64,000 nt of DNA from Vibrio sinaloensis (lineage in GTDB: Bacteria; Pseudomonadota; Gammaproteobacteria; Enterobacterales; Vibrionaceae): assembly GCF_000808535.1 (NCBI RefSeq), contig NZ_JWLV01000047.1, positions 124,001 through 188,000 on the forward strand. Reading direction: 5' to 3'. Within the stretch, counting starts at the first letter, position 1. Each line of letters starts with the position of its first letter. The translations under genes and the position numbers were made by a program. Shown piece by piece: positions 1-8,758 of this stretch. The notes beneath the pieces were generated by a model that had not been told where the DNA came from, made no database searches, and saw only the letters and a program-made list of their open reading frames with translations.

Positions 1-119
1 AAAAAAGTCACCTGACTTGGTGAGCGACTTTTCGCAGCAAGCTGCATAGCGCGGGCTAATGCGGGTTGTTCATCTTTATTGATGTCAGCAACAACTAATA
101 TTTTATTATAAATGCTCAT
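1..119 (-). CDS. uspE: Universal stress protein UspE, N-terminal fragment (runs off the window)
   Basis: Reading the minus strand from the ATG at 119 gives a protein beginning MSIYNKILVVADINKDEQPA, which matches the start of the tandem-domain universal stress protein UspE. Only about 39 residues lie in the window; the rest is beyond base 1. A strong Shine-Dalgarno (AAAGGAG) sits just upstream of the start. It lies immediately downstream of fnr in the same direction, the arrangement known from enterobacteria and vibrios. UspE is a cytoplasmic stress protein linked to oxidative stress survival and motility/adhesion in E. coli; that role is family knowledge, not visible here. Confidence 0.85.
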   Translation of the reverse strand, partial: MSIYNKILVVADINKDEQPALARAMQLAAKSRSPSQVTF

Positions 120-211
120 ACGAACTCCTTTAGAAAGAGGAGGAACATATGATTAATGTAGCTTAGTTAGCGAAAGAGTTTTAGGAAAAAATGCAGGAAT
201 ATGAGAGAAGT

Positions 212-251
212 ATGATGTAGCTCTATATCGAAAGGAGTAGAGCTACATCAT
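212..251 (-). terminator. Hairpin between fnr and uspE
   Basis: A perfect 14-bp inverted repeat (arms 212-225 and 238-251, 12-nt loop) starts 8 bp after the fnr stop codon. The stem is AT-rich and only a weak T-rich stretch follows on the minus strand, so it may be a partial terminator or an RNA processing/stability element rather than a full stop between fnr and uspE. Confidence 0.55.
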
Positions 252-259
252 TGAAGTTA

Positions 260-1009
260 TTAAGATTCTGTAGAAACGCCAGCCAATTCCATCAACGCGT
301 CGTGATCGAGAATGGTGATATATTTGCCTTTCACACTCAGAATTTCTGACTTTTGGAAGCGTCCAAGGAGTCGAGAAATCGTCTCAACGGTCAAGCCAAG
401 GTAGTTACCAATATCGCCACGAGTCATGGTTAAGCGGAACTCACGTGGGCTGAATCCACGTTGAGAAAAGCGAGTAGAAAGGTTGTATAGGAATGCCGCT
501 AGACGTTCTTCAGCATTCTTTTTCGAGAGCAAAAGGATCATCTCTTGATCGCCTTTAATCTCGTTACTCATCAAACGCATAATTTGCTGACGAAGCTTCG
601 GCATTTTCCCTGATAGGTCATCCAAGATCTCATAGGGAATCTCACACACCATAGAAGTCTCTAGCGCTTGAGCAAAACTAGGATGCGCGTCATCAGTGAT
701 TGCATCAAAACCAACCAAGTCACCTGCTAGGTGAAAGGCGGTTATCTGCTCGTCACCTTGTTCTGTGATCGTGTAGCTTTTGATAGTGCCTGAACGAATA
801 GCGTAAAGCGATTTCAGCTCATCACCCGCTTTGAACAGTTCTTGTCCTTTCTGGATTGGCTTTTTACGCTCGATAATTTGATCAAGCTGATCAAGCTCAG
901 ATTCATTCAGAGTAAAGGGGATACAAAGCTGGCTGATACTGCAGTCTTGGCAATGGATGGCACAACCACCCGACTGGATTCGCTTTGTTGCAGGTTTTTC
1001 AGAAATCAT
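260..1009 (-). CDS. fnr: Oxygen-responsive transcriptional regulator Fnr
   Basis: 249 aa, the usual Fnr length. The four iron-sulfur ligands are present: Cys20, Cys23 and Cys29 in the N-terminal cluster plus Cys122. A cyclic-nucleotide-type beta-roll is followed by a dimerisation helix (about 140-160) and a C-terminal helix-turn-helix whose recognition helix reads TVETISRLLGR, with the Glu, Ser and Arg that read the TTGAT half-site. Fnr loses its [4Fe-4S] cluster with oxygen and, when anaerobic, activates or represses respiratory genes. Its neighbours are the cbb3 oxidase and its assembly genes upstream and uspE downstream. A perfect FNR box sits 17 bp before its start, indicating autoregulation. 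Confidence 0.96.
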   Translation of the reverse strand: MISEKPATKRIQSGGCAIHCQDCSISQLCIPFTLNESELDQLDQIIERKKPIQKGQELFKAGDELKSLYAIRSGTIKSYTITEQGDEQITAFHLAGDLVGFDAITDDAHPSFAQALETSMVCEIPYEILDDLSGKMPKLRQQIMRLMSNEIKGDQEMILLLSKKNAEERLAAFLYNLSTRFSQRGFSPREFRLTMTRGDIGNYLGLTVETISRLLGRFQKSEILSVKGKYITILDHDALMELAGVSTES

Positions 1010-1025
1010 AACAACCTTTCACTAT

Positions 1026-1039
1026 TTGATATACATCAA
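1026..1039 (-). promoter_or_regulatory. FNR box upstream of fnr
   Basis: The 14-mer TTGATATACATCAA is an exact match to the palindromic consensus TTGAT-N4-ATCAA. It ends 17 bp upstream of the fnr ATG. A position this close to the start suggests overlap with the promoter/transcript start and hence negative autoregulation, as for E. coli fnr. Confidence 0.8.
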
Positions 1040-1097
1040 TATTTTAGCATTCCTTAACACTAATGGGTAGTGGAAAAAGACGCATAAAAACAGTGAT

Positions 1098-1772
1098 CTA
1101 AAAAGTAATTGATAAGAGACTTAGTGCACCATAGCCGGTATATAAGCCATAAATTAACAGCATAACTGCGACTATGTGACGGAATATGACGGAATTTTGC
1201 AGCCTATGTAACACACTTGCACTGTGCCCAACAGCAAGCATCGCGGGGAGAGTGCCCAGTCCAAACATGAGCATCACAAGTGCACCGCTTGCAGCGCTAC
1301 CGGAGACGGCAGACCATGTGAGAGTGGAGTAGACAAGCCCACATGGCAACCAACCCCAGATGAAGCCGAAAGGGAGTGCATGTATTGGACTTTTGAGCGG
1401 CAACAAAGATTTTCCTGCGGGAGAAATACGCTTCCACAGTAATTGGCCAAGTTTTTCAATGTACAAAAGGCCATGCCACCAACGCCCTATGTAGCAGGCA
1501 AGCAGTACCATAAAGAGTGCCGCAAACAATCTTAACCAAGCAAGTGCATCATTGAGTTGGCTGACTTGGGAGATGGACGAAACAGCACCTCCAACCAGCG
1601 CACCAATCACAGCGTAACTAGTTATACGACCAAGATTGTAGAACAGAGGGGTGAGCTTGGAAGGTGCATTTTGGCCAATAGACAACATGGAGGCTATGCC
1701 CCCACACATCCCCATGCAGTGGCCGGCACCAACTAAACCAATAACAAAAGCACCAATCCAATCAGGGGTCAT
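1098..1772 (-). CDS. Sulfite exporter TauE/SafE-family membrane protein (cbb3/copper-associated)
   Basis: 224 aa, polytopic, with about six hydrophobic segments. The N-terminus carries the signature AGHCMGMCGG, seen in the SafE-like protein found at the end of ccoGHIS loci (sometimes called CcoG2/heavy-metal transport protein). The His/Met/Cys-rich first helix suggests metal handling, plausibly copper for the oxidase, although the family name refers to sulfite export. Its ATG overlaps the ccoS stop codon (ATGA), so it is translationally coupled to the assembly operon. fnr follows 88 bp later with its own FNR box. Confidence 0.85.
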   Translation of the reverse strand: MTPDWIGAFVIGLVGAGHCMGMCGGIASMLSIGQNAPSKLTPLFYNLGRITSYAVIGALVGGAVSSISQVSQLNDALAWLRLFAALFMVLLACYIGRWWHGLLYIEKLGQLLWKRISPAGKSLLPLKSPIHALPFGFIWGWLPCGLVYSTLTWSAVSGSAASGALVMLMFGLGTLPAMLAVGHSASVLHRLQNSVIFRHIVAVMLLIYGLYTGYGALSLLSITF

Positions 1773-1939
1773 TGAGGCTTCTTCTCGTTACTCTGCTTCT
1801 CGTCTTCATCGAACAGTATGTTGTGGCCTTGTCTTTCAAGGTCTTCAAACTGTTCACTTCGCACTGCCCACAAGAATACCGCGACAGCGACGCAGACCAG
1901 TACAATGGCGATCGGAATGAGGATATATATGCTTTCCAT
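1769..1939 (-). CDS. ccoS: cbb3-type cytochrome oxidase assembly protein CcoS
   Basis: A 56-aa ORF beginning MESIYILIPIAIVLVCVAVA, then WAVRSEQFEDLERQG and an acidic/basic tail. One N-terminal membrane helix followed by the conserved QF-DLE motif is the CcoS hallmark. CcoS is needed for heme and copper cofactor insertion into CcoN in other bacteria. The start codon begins 1 bp after the ccoI stop codon and its stop overlaps the next gene's ATG. Confidence 0.9.
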   Translation of the reverse strand: MESIYILIPIAIVLVCVAVAVFLWAVRSEQFEDLERQGHNILFDEDEKQSNEKKPQ

Positions 1940-4318
1940 CTATTTACCTTGTTCTTTGAGCAAGCGAAGAGAGTTCGATACTACAATAATTGAGCTCGCA
2001 GACATACCGACAACTGCAAAATATGGAGCAACCAGTCCTGCCACAGCTAAAGGCAGAATCAGTAAGTTGTACCCTAGAGACCATGCCAGATTTTCGCGGA
2101 TGATTTTTCGTGTTTGCAGGGCAAGTTGGCGCGCTTCAAGAATACGTTCTAGATGATCGCCAAGGAGCACCATATCGGCAGACGCTTTTGCTACATCGGC
2201 ACCGCCACCCATAGCCACAGACAGATGAGCTCCTGCTAATGTTGGGGCATCATTTATACCATCACCAATCATCATGGTAATGTCTCGCTCATCTACCCGT
2301 TTGAGGTAGTCCAGTTTGTCTTGCGGTTTCGCTCCGGCAATCACTGTTTCTATACCTATTTCTTTAGCGACGACATCTGCGTTGGCCTGAGAATCTCCTG
2401 TCAGCAAGGTGATTTTTATGCCTGATTTATTAAATCGTTCAATAAAGGATTGAGCTTCCTTACGAATCGGGTCTTGGTAGCGGAAGGTGGCGATGTGGGC
2501 GCCATCAATAGAGAGGTAGACTGAATTAGGCTCAGCAAAAGCACTTTCACCAAGAATAAAACTGGCGCTGCCAATTTTTACTTGCTTGCCTTGATAGGTA
2601 CCTTCAATACCCGAACCAATTACATTCTCGACATTATCAACAACCGTTTGTTTGTCACCGTAGCGCTTGAACGCTCGAGCAATTGGGTGATTTGCATGGG
2701 CTTCGAGTGCTGCTGCTATCGCGAGCGCTTTTGATTCAGTCACATCGGCGATGAGGTCAACTTTACTGATCACAATATCGCCGTGAGTCAGCGTCCCTGT
2801 TTTATCTACAATAAGGTGATTCACCTTACACAGTGTTTCAAAGACATGGCTTTTACGCAGCAAGATACCGTAGTTACCCATTCTCGAGGTCGCACATGTA
2901 AGTGCTGTCGGCGTCGCTAAAGATAGAGCGCAAGGACAAGTAGCGACAAGCACAGAGAGCATGATCCAAAAAGCGTCATCTGGGTTTGCTTGATGCCAGT
3001 AATACCAAGTTCCTGCTGCAATCACCAAAATGATGGCAACAAAGTAACGAGCAACAATATCTGCAATTTCAGCAATCTTTGGCTTGGAGAGTTGCGCCTC
3101 ATCCTGCAAGCGAACAATGTTAGAAATCATTGAATCTGCTTTTGAAGAGGTAACTTCCAGTTCGAAAGATTCTTCTCCGTTCAATGTACCCGCATATACA
3201 TGATCATCAATCGTTTTAACAACGGGGACAGACTCTCCAGTCAACATTGATTCATCAATATGGACTCGTCCGGAAATAATCTTTCCATCTGCAGGTACGT
3301 GCTCTCCGGGTAGAACTCGAATTCGGTCTCCCAACTTAAGCGTTTTGACAGGAACTTGATCGCCATCCAACTTGGTTGCAATTGCAGGTATCAACTTTAG
3401 CAAGTTGCCACTGGCTGCCGCCGCTTTTCTGCGCGCGCGCATTTCTAGGAAGCGTCCAACCAGCAAGAAAAACGCAAACATTGAAATTGACTCAAAGAAG
3501 ACTTCGCCTTTCTCTGTAACGGTTGCCACCAAACTGGCGAAATAGGCAAAGATCATAGCGATCGAAACAGGAACATCCATGCCCAATGTTCGACTTCGAA
3601 TACTTCGCCAAGCATTGATATAAAAAGGTAGGGCAGAGTAGAGCATCACTGGAGTCGCAAAGATTAAGCTCACCCAACGAAAGTAGTTTTTAAATTCGGG
3701 TTCAAGATCGCCAAACACTTCGAGATAAAGCGCGACAGCAAGCATCATAACTTGCATGGTCGCAAGCCCAGCTATACCTAAACGATACAGGTACTGCTTC
3801 ATTTGCTGATGATAAGCTGCCTCTTGTTTGTCGGCTTCAAAAGGCGCCGCTTTATATCCCAATTGGTGAATAGCAGACAACAGTTCACTAAGGCGAGTCT
3901 TGCTTTTATCCCAGGCAAGAATCGCACGGTTAGTCGTTGTATTAACGCGAATCGATAGGACGCCAGATTTGTTAGAGACTTGTTTTTCAATTAACCACGC
4001 ACAAGCAGCACAAGAAACGCCATCAAGTGAAAGAGTGACTTCTACTCTGTCATCGGCATTTCGGACAAACTCTGATTGGACATCTTCATTGTCGTAGTGG
4101 ATAAGTGCTTGTAACTGCTCAGGTACTAGCTCCGCTTTTTCAGCTGGAGCCGTCCGATATTGGTAGTAGGAGACGAGACCGCTATCAACGATCGTCTGCG
4201 CGACCGTCTCACAGCCAGGGCAACACATTTCTCTGATTTCACCAAGGATTTCTACTTTAAAATCCGTGTTGACTGGTACTTCTTCACCGCAGTGATAACA
4301 GGATTTACACATAGACAC
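1940..4318 (-). CDS. ccoI: Copper-translocating P1B-type ATPase CcoI/FixI
   Basis: 792 aa. The N-terminus has a Cys cluster (CKSCYHC and CCPGC) followed by a heavy-metal-associated domain with a CAAC metal site near residue 102. Eight membrane helices, the CPC ion-binding motif (ATCPCALSLATP, about 459), the phosphorylation site DKTGTLT (about 506) and the hinge GDGINDAP are all present. CcoI pumps copper out of the cytoplasm to the periplasmic side for CuB assembly of cbb3 oxidase rather than for copper resistance. Operon ccoH-ccoI-ccoS-safE, with 3 bp between ccoH and ccoI. Confidence 0.95.
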   Translation of the reverse strand: MSMCKSCYHCGEEVPVNTDFKVEILGEIREMCCPGCETVAQTIVDSGLVSYYQYRTAPAEKAELVPEQLQALIHYDNEDVQSEFVRNADDRVEVTLSLDGVSCAACAWLIEKQVSNKSGVLSIRVNTTTNRAILAWDKSKTRLSELLSAIHQLGYKAAPFEADKQEAAYHQQMKQYLYRLGIAGLATMQVMMLAVALYLEVFGDLEPEFKNYFRWVSLIFATPVMLYSALPFYINAWRSIRSRTLGMDVPVSIAMIFAYFASLVATVTEKGEVFFESISMFAFFLLVGRFLEMRARRKAAAASGNLLKLIPAIATKLDGDQVPVKTLKLGDRIRVLPGEHVPADGKIISGRVHIDESMLTGESVPVVKTIDDHVYAGTLNGEESFELEVTSSKADSMISNIVRLQDEAQLSKPKIAEIADIVARYFVAIILVIAAGTWYYWHQANPDDAFWIMLSVLVATCPCALSLATPTALTCATSRMGNYGILLRKSHVFETLCKVNHLIVDKTGTLTHGDIVISKVDLIADVTESKALAIAAALEAHANHPIARAFKRYGDKQTVVDNVENVIGSGIEGTYQGKQVKIGSASFILGESAFAEPNSVYLSIDGAHIATFRYQDPIRKEAQSFIERFNKSGIKITLLTGDSQANADVVAKEIGIETVIAGAKPQDKLDYLKRVDERDITMMIGDGINDAPTLAGAHLSVAMGGGADVAKASADMVLLGDHLERILEARQLALQTRKIIRENLAWSLGYNLLILPLAVAGLVAPYFAVVGMSASSIIVVSNSLRLLKEQGK

Positions 4319-4321
4319 CGA

Positions 4322-4801
4322 CTAGTTTTCTAAATAAACAGGGGTTGATGATGGGAAAGTGACACGACCTTGTACTAGCCATTTCTTATCGTGGCCAGTT
4401 AGCTCAATAAACCATGGACCTTGAAGTTCAGCGTCCAAGTTTAGTCGGTAGAATCCTTGTGCATCAGAGGTAAGAAGTTGTGAGAAGTCTCGATCTGGCA
4501 ATGTTCGATGAGCAAACATCGCAGTAAGTGCTGGATAATGCTCTAGCTGACCTTTTTCAAATTGAATAATAACAGTGTTGCCTTCTGAGGAGACTGAAGC
4601 ACTTAAGCCGAGATCTTTGGCGACATTGATTTTAGAAATATCAATGTTGATGCCTTTTCCTTTTTTATAGTAATCCTCAGTGACCAATGACACAGAGTTC
4701 TGAGAAAAAACGATGACCGTGATGATCGTCCATACAACAACAGTGAGTGGCAGAATAATAAGAAACCACGGCCAAAACTGCTTATACCAAGGCTTTACCA
4801 T
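4322..4801 (-). CDS. ccoH: cbb3 oxidase assembly protein FixH/CcoH
   Basis: 159 aa with one N-terminal membrane helix (WYKQFWPWFLIILPLTVVVW) and a periplasmic FixH domain containing the typical EDYYKKGKGIN stretch after the helix. It stabilises the cbb3 complex during assembly in rhizobia and Rhodobacter. It lies between the structural operon (with a terminator in the 104-bp gap) and ccoI, so it is probably the first gene of a separate or read-through assembly transcript. Confidence 0.9.
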   Translation of the reverse strand: MVKPWYKQFWPWFLIILPLTVVVWTIITVIVFSQNSVSLVTEDYYKKGKGINIDISKINVAKDLGLSASVSSEGNTVIIQFEKGQLEHYPALTAMFAHRTLPDRDFSQLLTSDAQGFYRLNLDAELQGPWFIELTGHDKKWLVQGRVTFPSSTPVYLEN

Positions 4802-4854
4802 AAAAAAGTTCTCAATTAATAAAATAGAATCAGGGATTTAACTCTAAAGGAAAG

Positions 4855-4891
4855 ACAGCCCCTTTGCCATCGATAGAAAGTAAGGGGCTGT
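4855..4891 (-). terminator. Terminator after ccoP
   Basis: A 10-bp GC-rich stem ACAGCCCCTT/AAGGGGCTGT with a 17-nt loop lies 15 bp after the ccoP stop codon, followed by a T-rich stretch on the minus strand. It separates ccoNOQP from the assembly genes. Confidence 0.7.
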
Positions 4892-4905
4892 TATTGAAAT
4901 GTAAC

Positions 4906-5883
4906 TTATTGTTCCGAGTTGCTTAGACTCCAAACATAAGCTGAAACAAGCTGAACTTTGTCTTCACCTAGAATGTCCTTCCAAGCAGGCATTACGCCTG
5001 AGCGACCGTTCATCACAGTTTCGGTTACGTCCGCACGTGAACCACCAAATAGCCAGTCTTGGTCAGTTAGGTCAGGAGCACCCACTGCTGGGTTACCTTT
5101 ACCGTCTGTACCATGACATGCTGCACACACAACGAAACGAGCTTTACCAGCCTCTGCTTCTCTTGCGTTAACAGAACGACCAGATAGGCTTAGTGTGTAG
5201 CTTACTACTTCTTTCACACCTTGCTCACCAAGTGCGTCTTTCCAAGCTGGCATTTGACCAATGCGGCCCTGCATAACAGTCGTTACGATAGCTTGCGGCT
5301 CACCACCATATAGCCATGCATCGTCAGTTAGGTTAGGGAAGCCCTTAAGACCGCGAGCATCAGAACCGTGACATTGAGAACAGTTTTGTAGGAACAGACG
5401 TTGACCTACTTTAACTGCTTCCGAGTCAGCTGCGATCTCTGGGATAGGACGAAGCTCGTCAGTACCGTTTACGTGCGCAAGCTTTTTGAATGCCTCGCCG
5501 AAGTAAGCATCAGCATCGTCAAGCTCTTTAGCGAACTGGTTAAGTTGCTTGTTGCTTTGCGCTGCAGCAATCGACGCCTTTGATTCTTCAACAGTGCGTA
5601 CAGTTTGGTCTGAACTTGTCCAGCCTAGTACACCTTTGAAGCTACCTAAACCTGGGTAAAGGGTTAGATAGATTGCAGCGAAAATAAACGTACCAACGAA
5701 AAGGTAAGTCCACCACTTAGGTAGTGGGTTATTCAGTTCACGAATCCCATCGTATTCGTGCCCCATATCTGCACCTTCTTCAACGCCCATTTTATCTTTA
5801 AGGCACCAGAAAAGTAGTGCAGCACAGCCGACAAGTGTCCCGACTGTAATGATGATTATCCAAAGACTCCAAAATGTCGTCAT
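4906..5883 (-). CDS. ccoP: cbb3 cytochrome c oxidase subunit III, diheme CcoP
   Basis: 325 aa. Two N-terminal membrane helices (about 8-28 and 58-78) precede two c-type cytochrome domains, with heme motifs CSQCH near residue 167 and CAACH near residue 252. CcoP passes electrons from the cytochrome c pool to CcoO/CcoN. Its ATG overlaps the ccoQ stop codon (ATGA), showing translational coupling; last gene of ccoNOQP. Confidence 0.96.
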   Translation of the reverse strand: MTTFWSLWIIIITVGTLVGCAALLFWCLKDKMGVEEGADMGHEYDGIRELNNPLPKWWTYLFVGTFIFAAIYLTLYPGLGSFKGVLGWTSSDQTVRTVEESKASIAAAQSNKQLNQFAKELDDADAYFGEAFKKLAHVNGTDELRPIPEIAADSEAVKVGQRLFLQNCSQCHGSDARGLKGFPNLTDDAWLYGGEPQAIVTTVMQGRIGQMPAWKDALGEQGVKEVVSYTLSLSGRSVNAREAEAGKARFVVCAACHGTDGKGNPAVGAPDLTDQDWLFGGSRADVTETVMNGRSGVMPAWKDILGEDKVQLVSAYVWSLSNSEQ

Positions 5884-6056
5884 TGCTTAGTCACTCCTTG
5901 TTCTTTTGAAGGCGCTTGCTCTTCATCAGCGAAAACAAGGTTTGCAGCTTCGTCAAATCGAGCTTTTCGACTCTTGCCGTAAGCCCACCAAACTACACCT
6001 AAAAAGCTAACGAATAGCACTATGGTCCAAATACTGTGAATAGTACCGATATCCAT
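5880..6056 (-). CDS. ccoQ: cbb3 oxidase small subunit CcoQ/FixQ
   Basis: A 58-aa ORF starting MDIGTIHSIWTIVLFVSFLG, then VVWWAYGKSRKARFDEAA. One membrane helix followed by the conserved W-AY--S-K--FDEAA-L signature identifies CcoQ, which stabilises the complex. It lies between ccoO and ccoP, with a 4-bp overlap with ccoP. Confidence 0.95.
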   Translation of the reverse strand: MDIGTIHSIWTIVLFVSFLGVVWWAYGKSRKARFDEAANLVFADEEQAPSKEQGVTKQ

Positions 6057-6070
6057 AACTACCTCCTTAT

Positions 6071-6691
6071 TTACTTCATCGCGTGACCAAGAGACTGAAG
6101 ATAAGCGATGATGGCATCCATCTCTGTCTTACCTTCTACTTCTTTAGACGCATTTGCGATCTGTTCATCAGTGTACGGAACACCAAATTGATCACGGAAA
6201 ATAGTCAGTTTCTTCTGAGTGTCCTTACCATCAAGAACATTTTCCTCAAGCCATGGGAAACCTGGCATGTTTGACTCAGGAACCAACTCGCGTGGATCGA
6301 TTAAGTGAACGCGGTGCCACTCATCAGAGTAACGACCACCTACGCGTGCTAGGTCTGGACCTGTACGCTTAGAACCCCATAAGAACGGGTGTTCGTATAC
6401 ACTTTCACCAGCAACAGAGTAGTGACCGTAACGCTCCGTTTCAGAACGGAATGGACGAATCATTTGGCTGTGACAAACGTTACAACCTTCACGGATGTAG
6501 ACATCACGACCTTCCATTTCAAGCGCTGTATAAGGACGTAGGTTCTCAACAGGCTCTGTGGTTTGTTTTTGGAAAATCAGCGGCGTGATTTCTACAAGAG
6601 CACCCAAACTGATTGCAAAAACGATAAGAATCGCTAGTAAACCGACATTGCGTTCTACAATTTCGTGGCGATTGTTAGAATTAGAACTCAT
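6071..6691 (-). CDS. ccoO: cbb3 cytochrome c oxidase subunit II, monoheme CcoO
   Basis: 206 aa: an N-terminal membrane helix (about 14-36), then a periplasmic domain with one heme-c motif (CNVCH, about 70) and the conserved SQMIRPFRSETERYGHYS stretch that follows it. It relays electrons from CcoP to CcoN. 12 bp downstream of ccoN and 14 bp upstream of ccoQ. Confidence 0.97.
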   Translation of the reverse strand: MSSNSNNRHEIVERNVGLLAILIVFAISLGALVEITPLIFQKQTTEPVENLRPYTALEMEGRDVYIREGCNVCHSQMIRPFRSETERYGHYSVAGESVYEHPFLWGSKRTGPDLARVGGRYSDEWHRVHLIDPRELVPESNMPGFPWLEENVLDGKDTQKKLTIFRDQFGVPYTDEQIANASKEVEGKTEMDAIIAYLQSLGHAMK

Positions 6692-6703
6692 TCTTTAATC
6701 TCC

Positions 6704-8131
6704 TTATGCCGGTTGTGGGATAGCTTTTAGGCTATCTTTAGGCGCTGTTACCGTCTTGTACGTGTTGTATGCCATTAGGAACATACCAGCTAGGAAGATG
6801 AAACCACCTAGGAAACGTACAAAGTAGAACGGGTAAGACGCTTGTACAGATTCGACAAAGCTGTACGTCAACGTACCGTCTGAGTTGACCGCACGCCACA
6901 TTAGGCCTTGCATTACACCAGAGATCCACATCGCAACGATGTATAGAACGGTACCGATTGTTGCCAACCAGAAGTGCGTATTGATCATGCTAACAGAGTA
7001 CATGCGCTCTTGGCCGAACAAGCGAGGGACTAAGTGGTATACCGAACCGATAGATACCATAGCAACCCAGCCTAATGCACCAGAGTGTACGTGGCCGATA
7101 GTCCAGTCGGTGTAGTGAGACAGCGCGTTAACTGTCTTGATAGACATCATTGGACCTTCAAACGTAGACATACCGTAGAACGATAGAGAAACGATTAGGA
7201 AACGAAGGATTGGGTCATAACGCAACTTATGCCAAGCACCAGAAAGCGTCATAATACCGTTGATCATACCACCCCAAGACGGCGCGAATAGAACCAGTGA
7301 CATCACCATACCTAGCGACTGAGTCCAATCTGGAAGCGCAGTGTAATGTAGGTGGTGAGGACCAGCCCAAATGTATAGAGATACTAATGCCCAGAAGTGA
7401 ACGATAGACAAACGGTATGAATAAACAGGACGTTCAGCTTGCTTAGGAACGAAGTAGTACATCATGCCTAGGAAACCAGCTGTCAGTAGGAAACCTACTG
7501 CGTTGTGTCCGTACCACCACTGAACCATCGCATCCACTGCACCAGAGTAGATCGAATACGATTTACCCATAGAGACAGGAATAGCCATGCTGTTCACGAT
7601 ATGAAGAACCGCGACAGTGATAATAAAGGCACCGAAGAACCAGTTTGCTACGTAGATGTGGGAGGTCTTACGAGTAATCAATGTTCCGAAGAACACGATA
7701 GCGTAAGAGACCCATACTACCGCAATGGCAATATCGATAGGCCATTCTAGTTCAGCGTACTCTTTACCTGAGGTAAAACCCAACGGTAAAGTAATCGCGG
7801 CTGCTAGGATGATTGCCTGCCAACCCCAGAAGGTGAAGGCGACAAGAGGGCCACCAAATAGACGAGTTTGACAGGTACGCTGTACAACGTAATAAGACGT
7901 TGCGAACAGGGCACTTGTACCAAACGCAAAAATAACCGCATTAGTATGCAGAGGACGTAAGCGACTGTACGTCAACCACGGCGTATCAAAGTTTAGCTGT
8001 GGCCAAACTAATTGAGCGGCAATCAAAACACCAACAGCCATACCGACAATACCCCACAAAATAGTAACCAGGGTAAATTGACGGACGACCGTATAGTTGT
8101 AGTTTTGTTCAAGCTGCTTTTCTTGGCTCAT
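6704..8131 (-). CDS. ccoN: cbb3 cytochrome c oxidase catalytic subunit I, CcoN
   Basis: About 475 aa with twelve membrane helices and the histidine ligands of heme b, heme b3 and CuB (for example RPLHTNAVIFAFG, WWYGHNAVGF, WAGPHHLHY and TIGHVHSGALGW). It catalyses oxygen reduction to water with high oxygen affinity. Two in-frame ATGs are possible, at 8137 and 8131. The GGAAG Shine-Dalgarno is 1 nt from the first but 7 nt from the second, so 8131 is preferred. The 258-bp gap upstream is shared with a divergent gene; I found no consensus FNR box in it. Confidence 0.97.
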   Translation of the reverse strand: MSQEKQLEQNYNYTVVRQFTLVTILWGIVGMAVGVLIAAQLVWPQLNFDTPWLTYSRLRPLHTNAVIFAFGTSALFATSYYVVQRTCQTRLFGGPLVAFTFWGWQAIILAAAITLPLGFTSGKEYAELEWPIDIAIAVVWVSYAIVFFGTLITRKTSHIYVANWFFGAFIITVAVLHIVNSMAIPVSMGKSYSIYSGAVDAMVQWWYGHNAVGFLLTAGFLGMMYYFVPKQAERPVYSYRLSIVHFWALVSLYIWAGPHHLHYTALPDWTQSLGMVMSLVLFAPSWGGMINGIMTLSGAWHKLRYDPILRFLIVSLSFYGMSTFEGPMMSIKTVNALSHYTDWTIGHVHSGALGWVAMVSIGSVYHLVPRLFGQERMYSVSMINTHFWLATIGTVLYIVAMWISGVMQGLMWRAVNSDGTLTYSFVESVQASYPFYFVRFLGGFIFLAGMFLMAYNTYKTVTAPKDSLKAIPQPA

Positions 8132-8389
8132 TTGCATGCTTCCAATTTCTAATTAACTACACTTTACTTCCAACACGACACATGTCGTAATGCCACCCAA
8201 ATCATTAAGGAAATTCGCACCGATAACTTCGGTTAAATCTTCTTGCTGATTTTTAAAAAAAGTGGCATTTTCAGCCGCCAACTATACTGCATTTAACAAT
8301 TCAATGACAGAGTAGTAACCTTACAGTCGGTCAGGTTTTGGCCTTTTATTTTAAAACTTTGAAGTTTGTTACACGGAGAACCCCACAGT

Positions 8390-8758
8390 ATGGCTGCCGA
8401 AAAACTCACAAGAGGCCGTTTTGTTCAAATAATCATCATGTTAACCATACTTATTGCGGCGTTTATTTGGCGTACTGTTGACCACCCAAAAGTGATAAAT
8501 GTGGCTTGTAGCATCGACGAAAAATGTACTTTTTTTGTAAATGACTTTCGTTTCTATGCGACTCTTTCAAAGCAAAATATAAAACTGGAAACGGACGAAA
8601 ACGATTGGCGGGTGCAACTAATCGATAGCGACGAAATATTGCCAAGAAATGGAAACATATATCTCATCAATTTAAGTCCAGAAATTGATGAAATAACATT
8701 CCAACTATCTTTAAAAAATGCGAATATCGACCGTTACGTCAGTATTAAAAGTAGATAA
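8390..8758 (+). CDS. Small single-pass membrane protein, first gene of the FIST/kinase operon
   Basis: 122 aa from the ATG at 8390 (GGAG 15 bp upstream). A basic N-terminus (AAEKLTRGRF) and one membrane helix (about 12-27) are followed by a periplasmic domain of about 90 residues with two cysteines (CSIDEKC), probably a small beta-rich fold. I do not recognise a family. Its stop codon directly abuts the ATG of the FIST gene, so the three genes 8390-11674 form one operon. It lies divergently next to ccoN. A conserved neighbour of the FIST/kinase pair in vibrios as far as I recall; function unknown. Confidence 0.75.
   Translation: MAAEKLTRGRFVQIIIMLTILIAAFIWRTVDHPKVINVACSIDEKCTFFVNDFRFYATLSKQNIKLETDENDWRVQLIDSDEILPRNGNIYLINLSPEIDEITFQLSLKNANIDRYVSIKSR

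Noticed and set aside
8132..8389. FNR box expected between ccoN and the divergent operon
   Set aside because: No TTGAT-N4-ATCAA match was found; an ACGACA-CA-TGTCGT inverted repeat at 8175-8188 has no assigned regulator.
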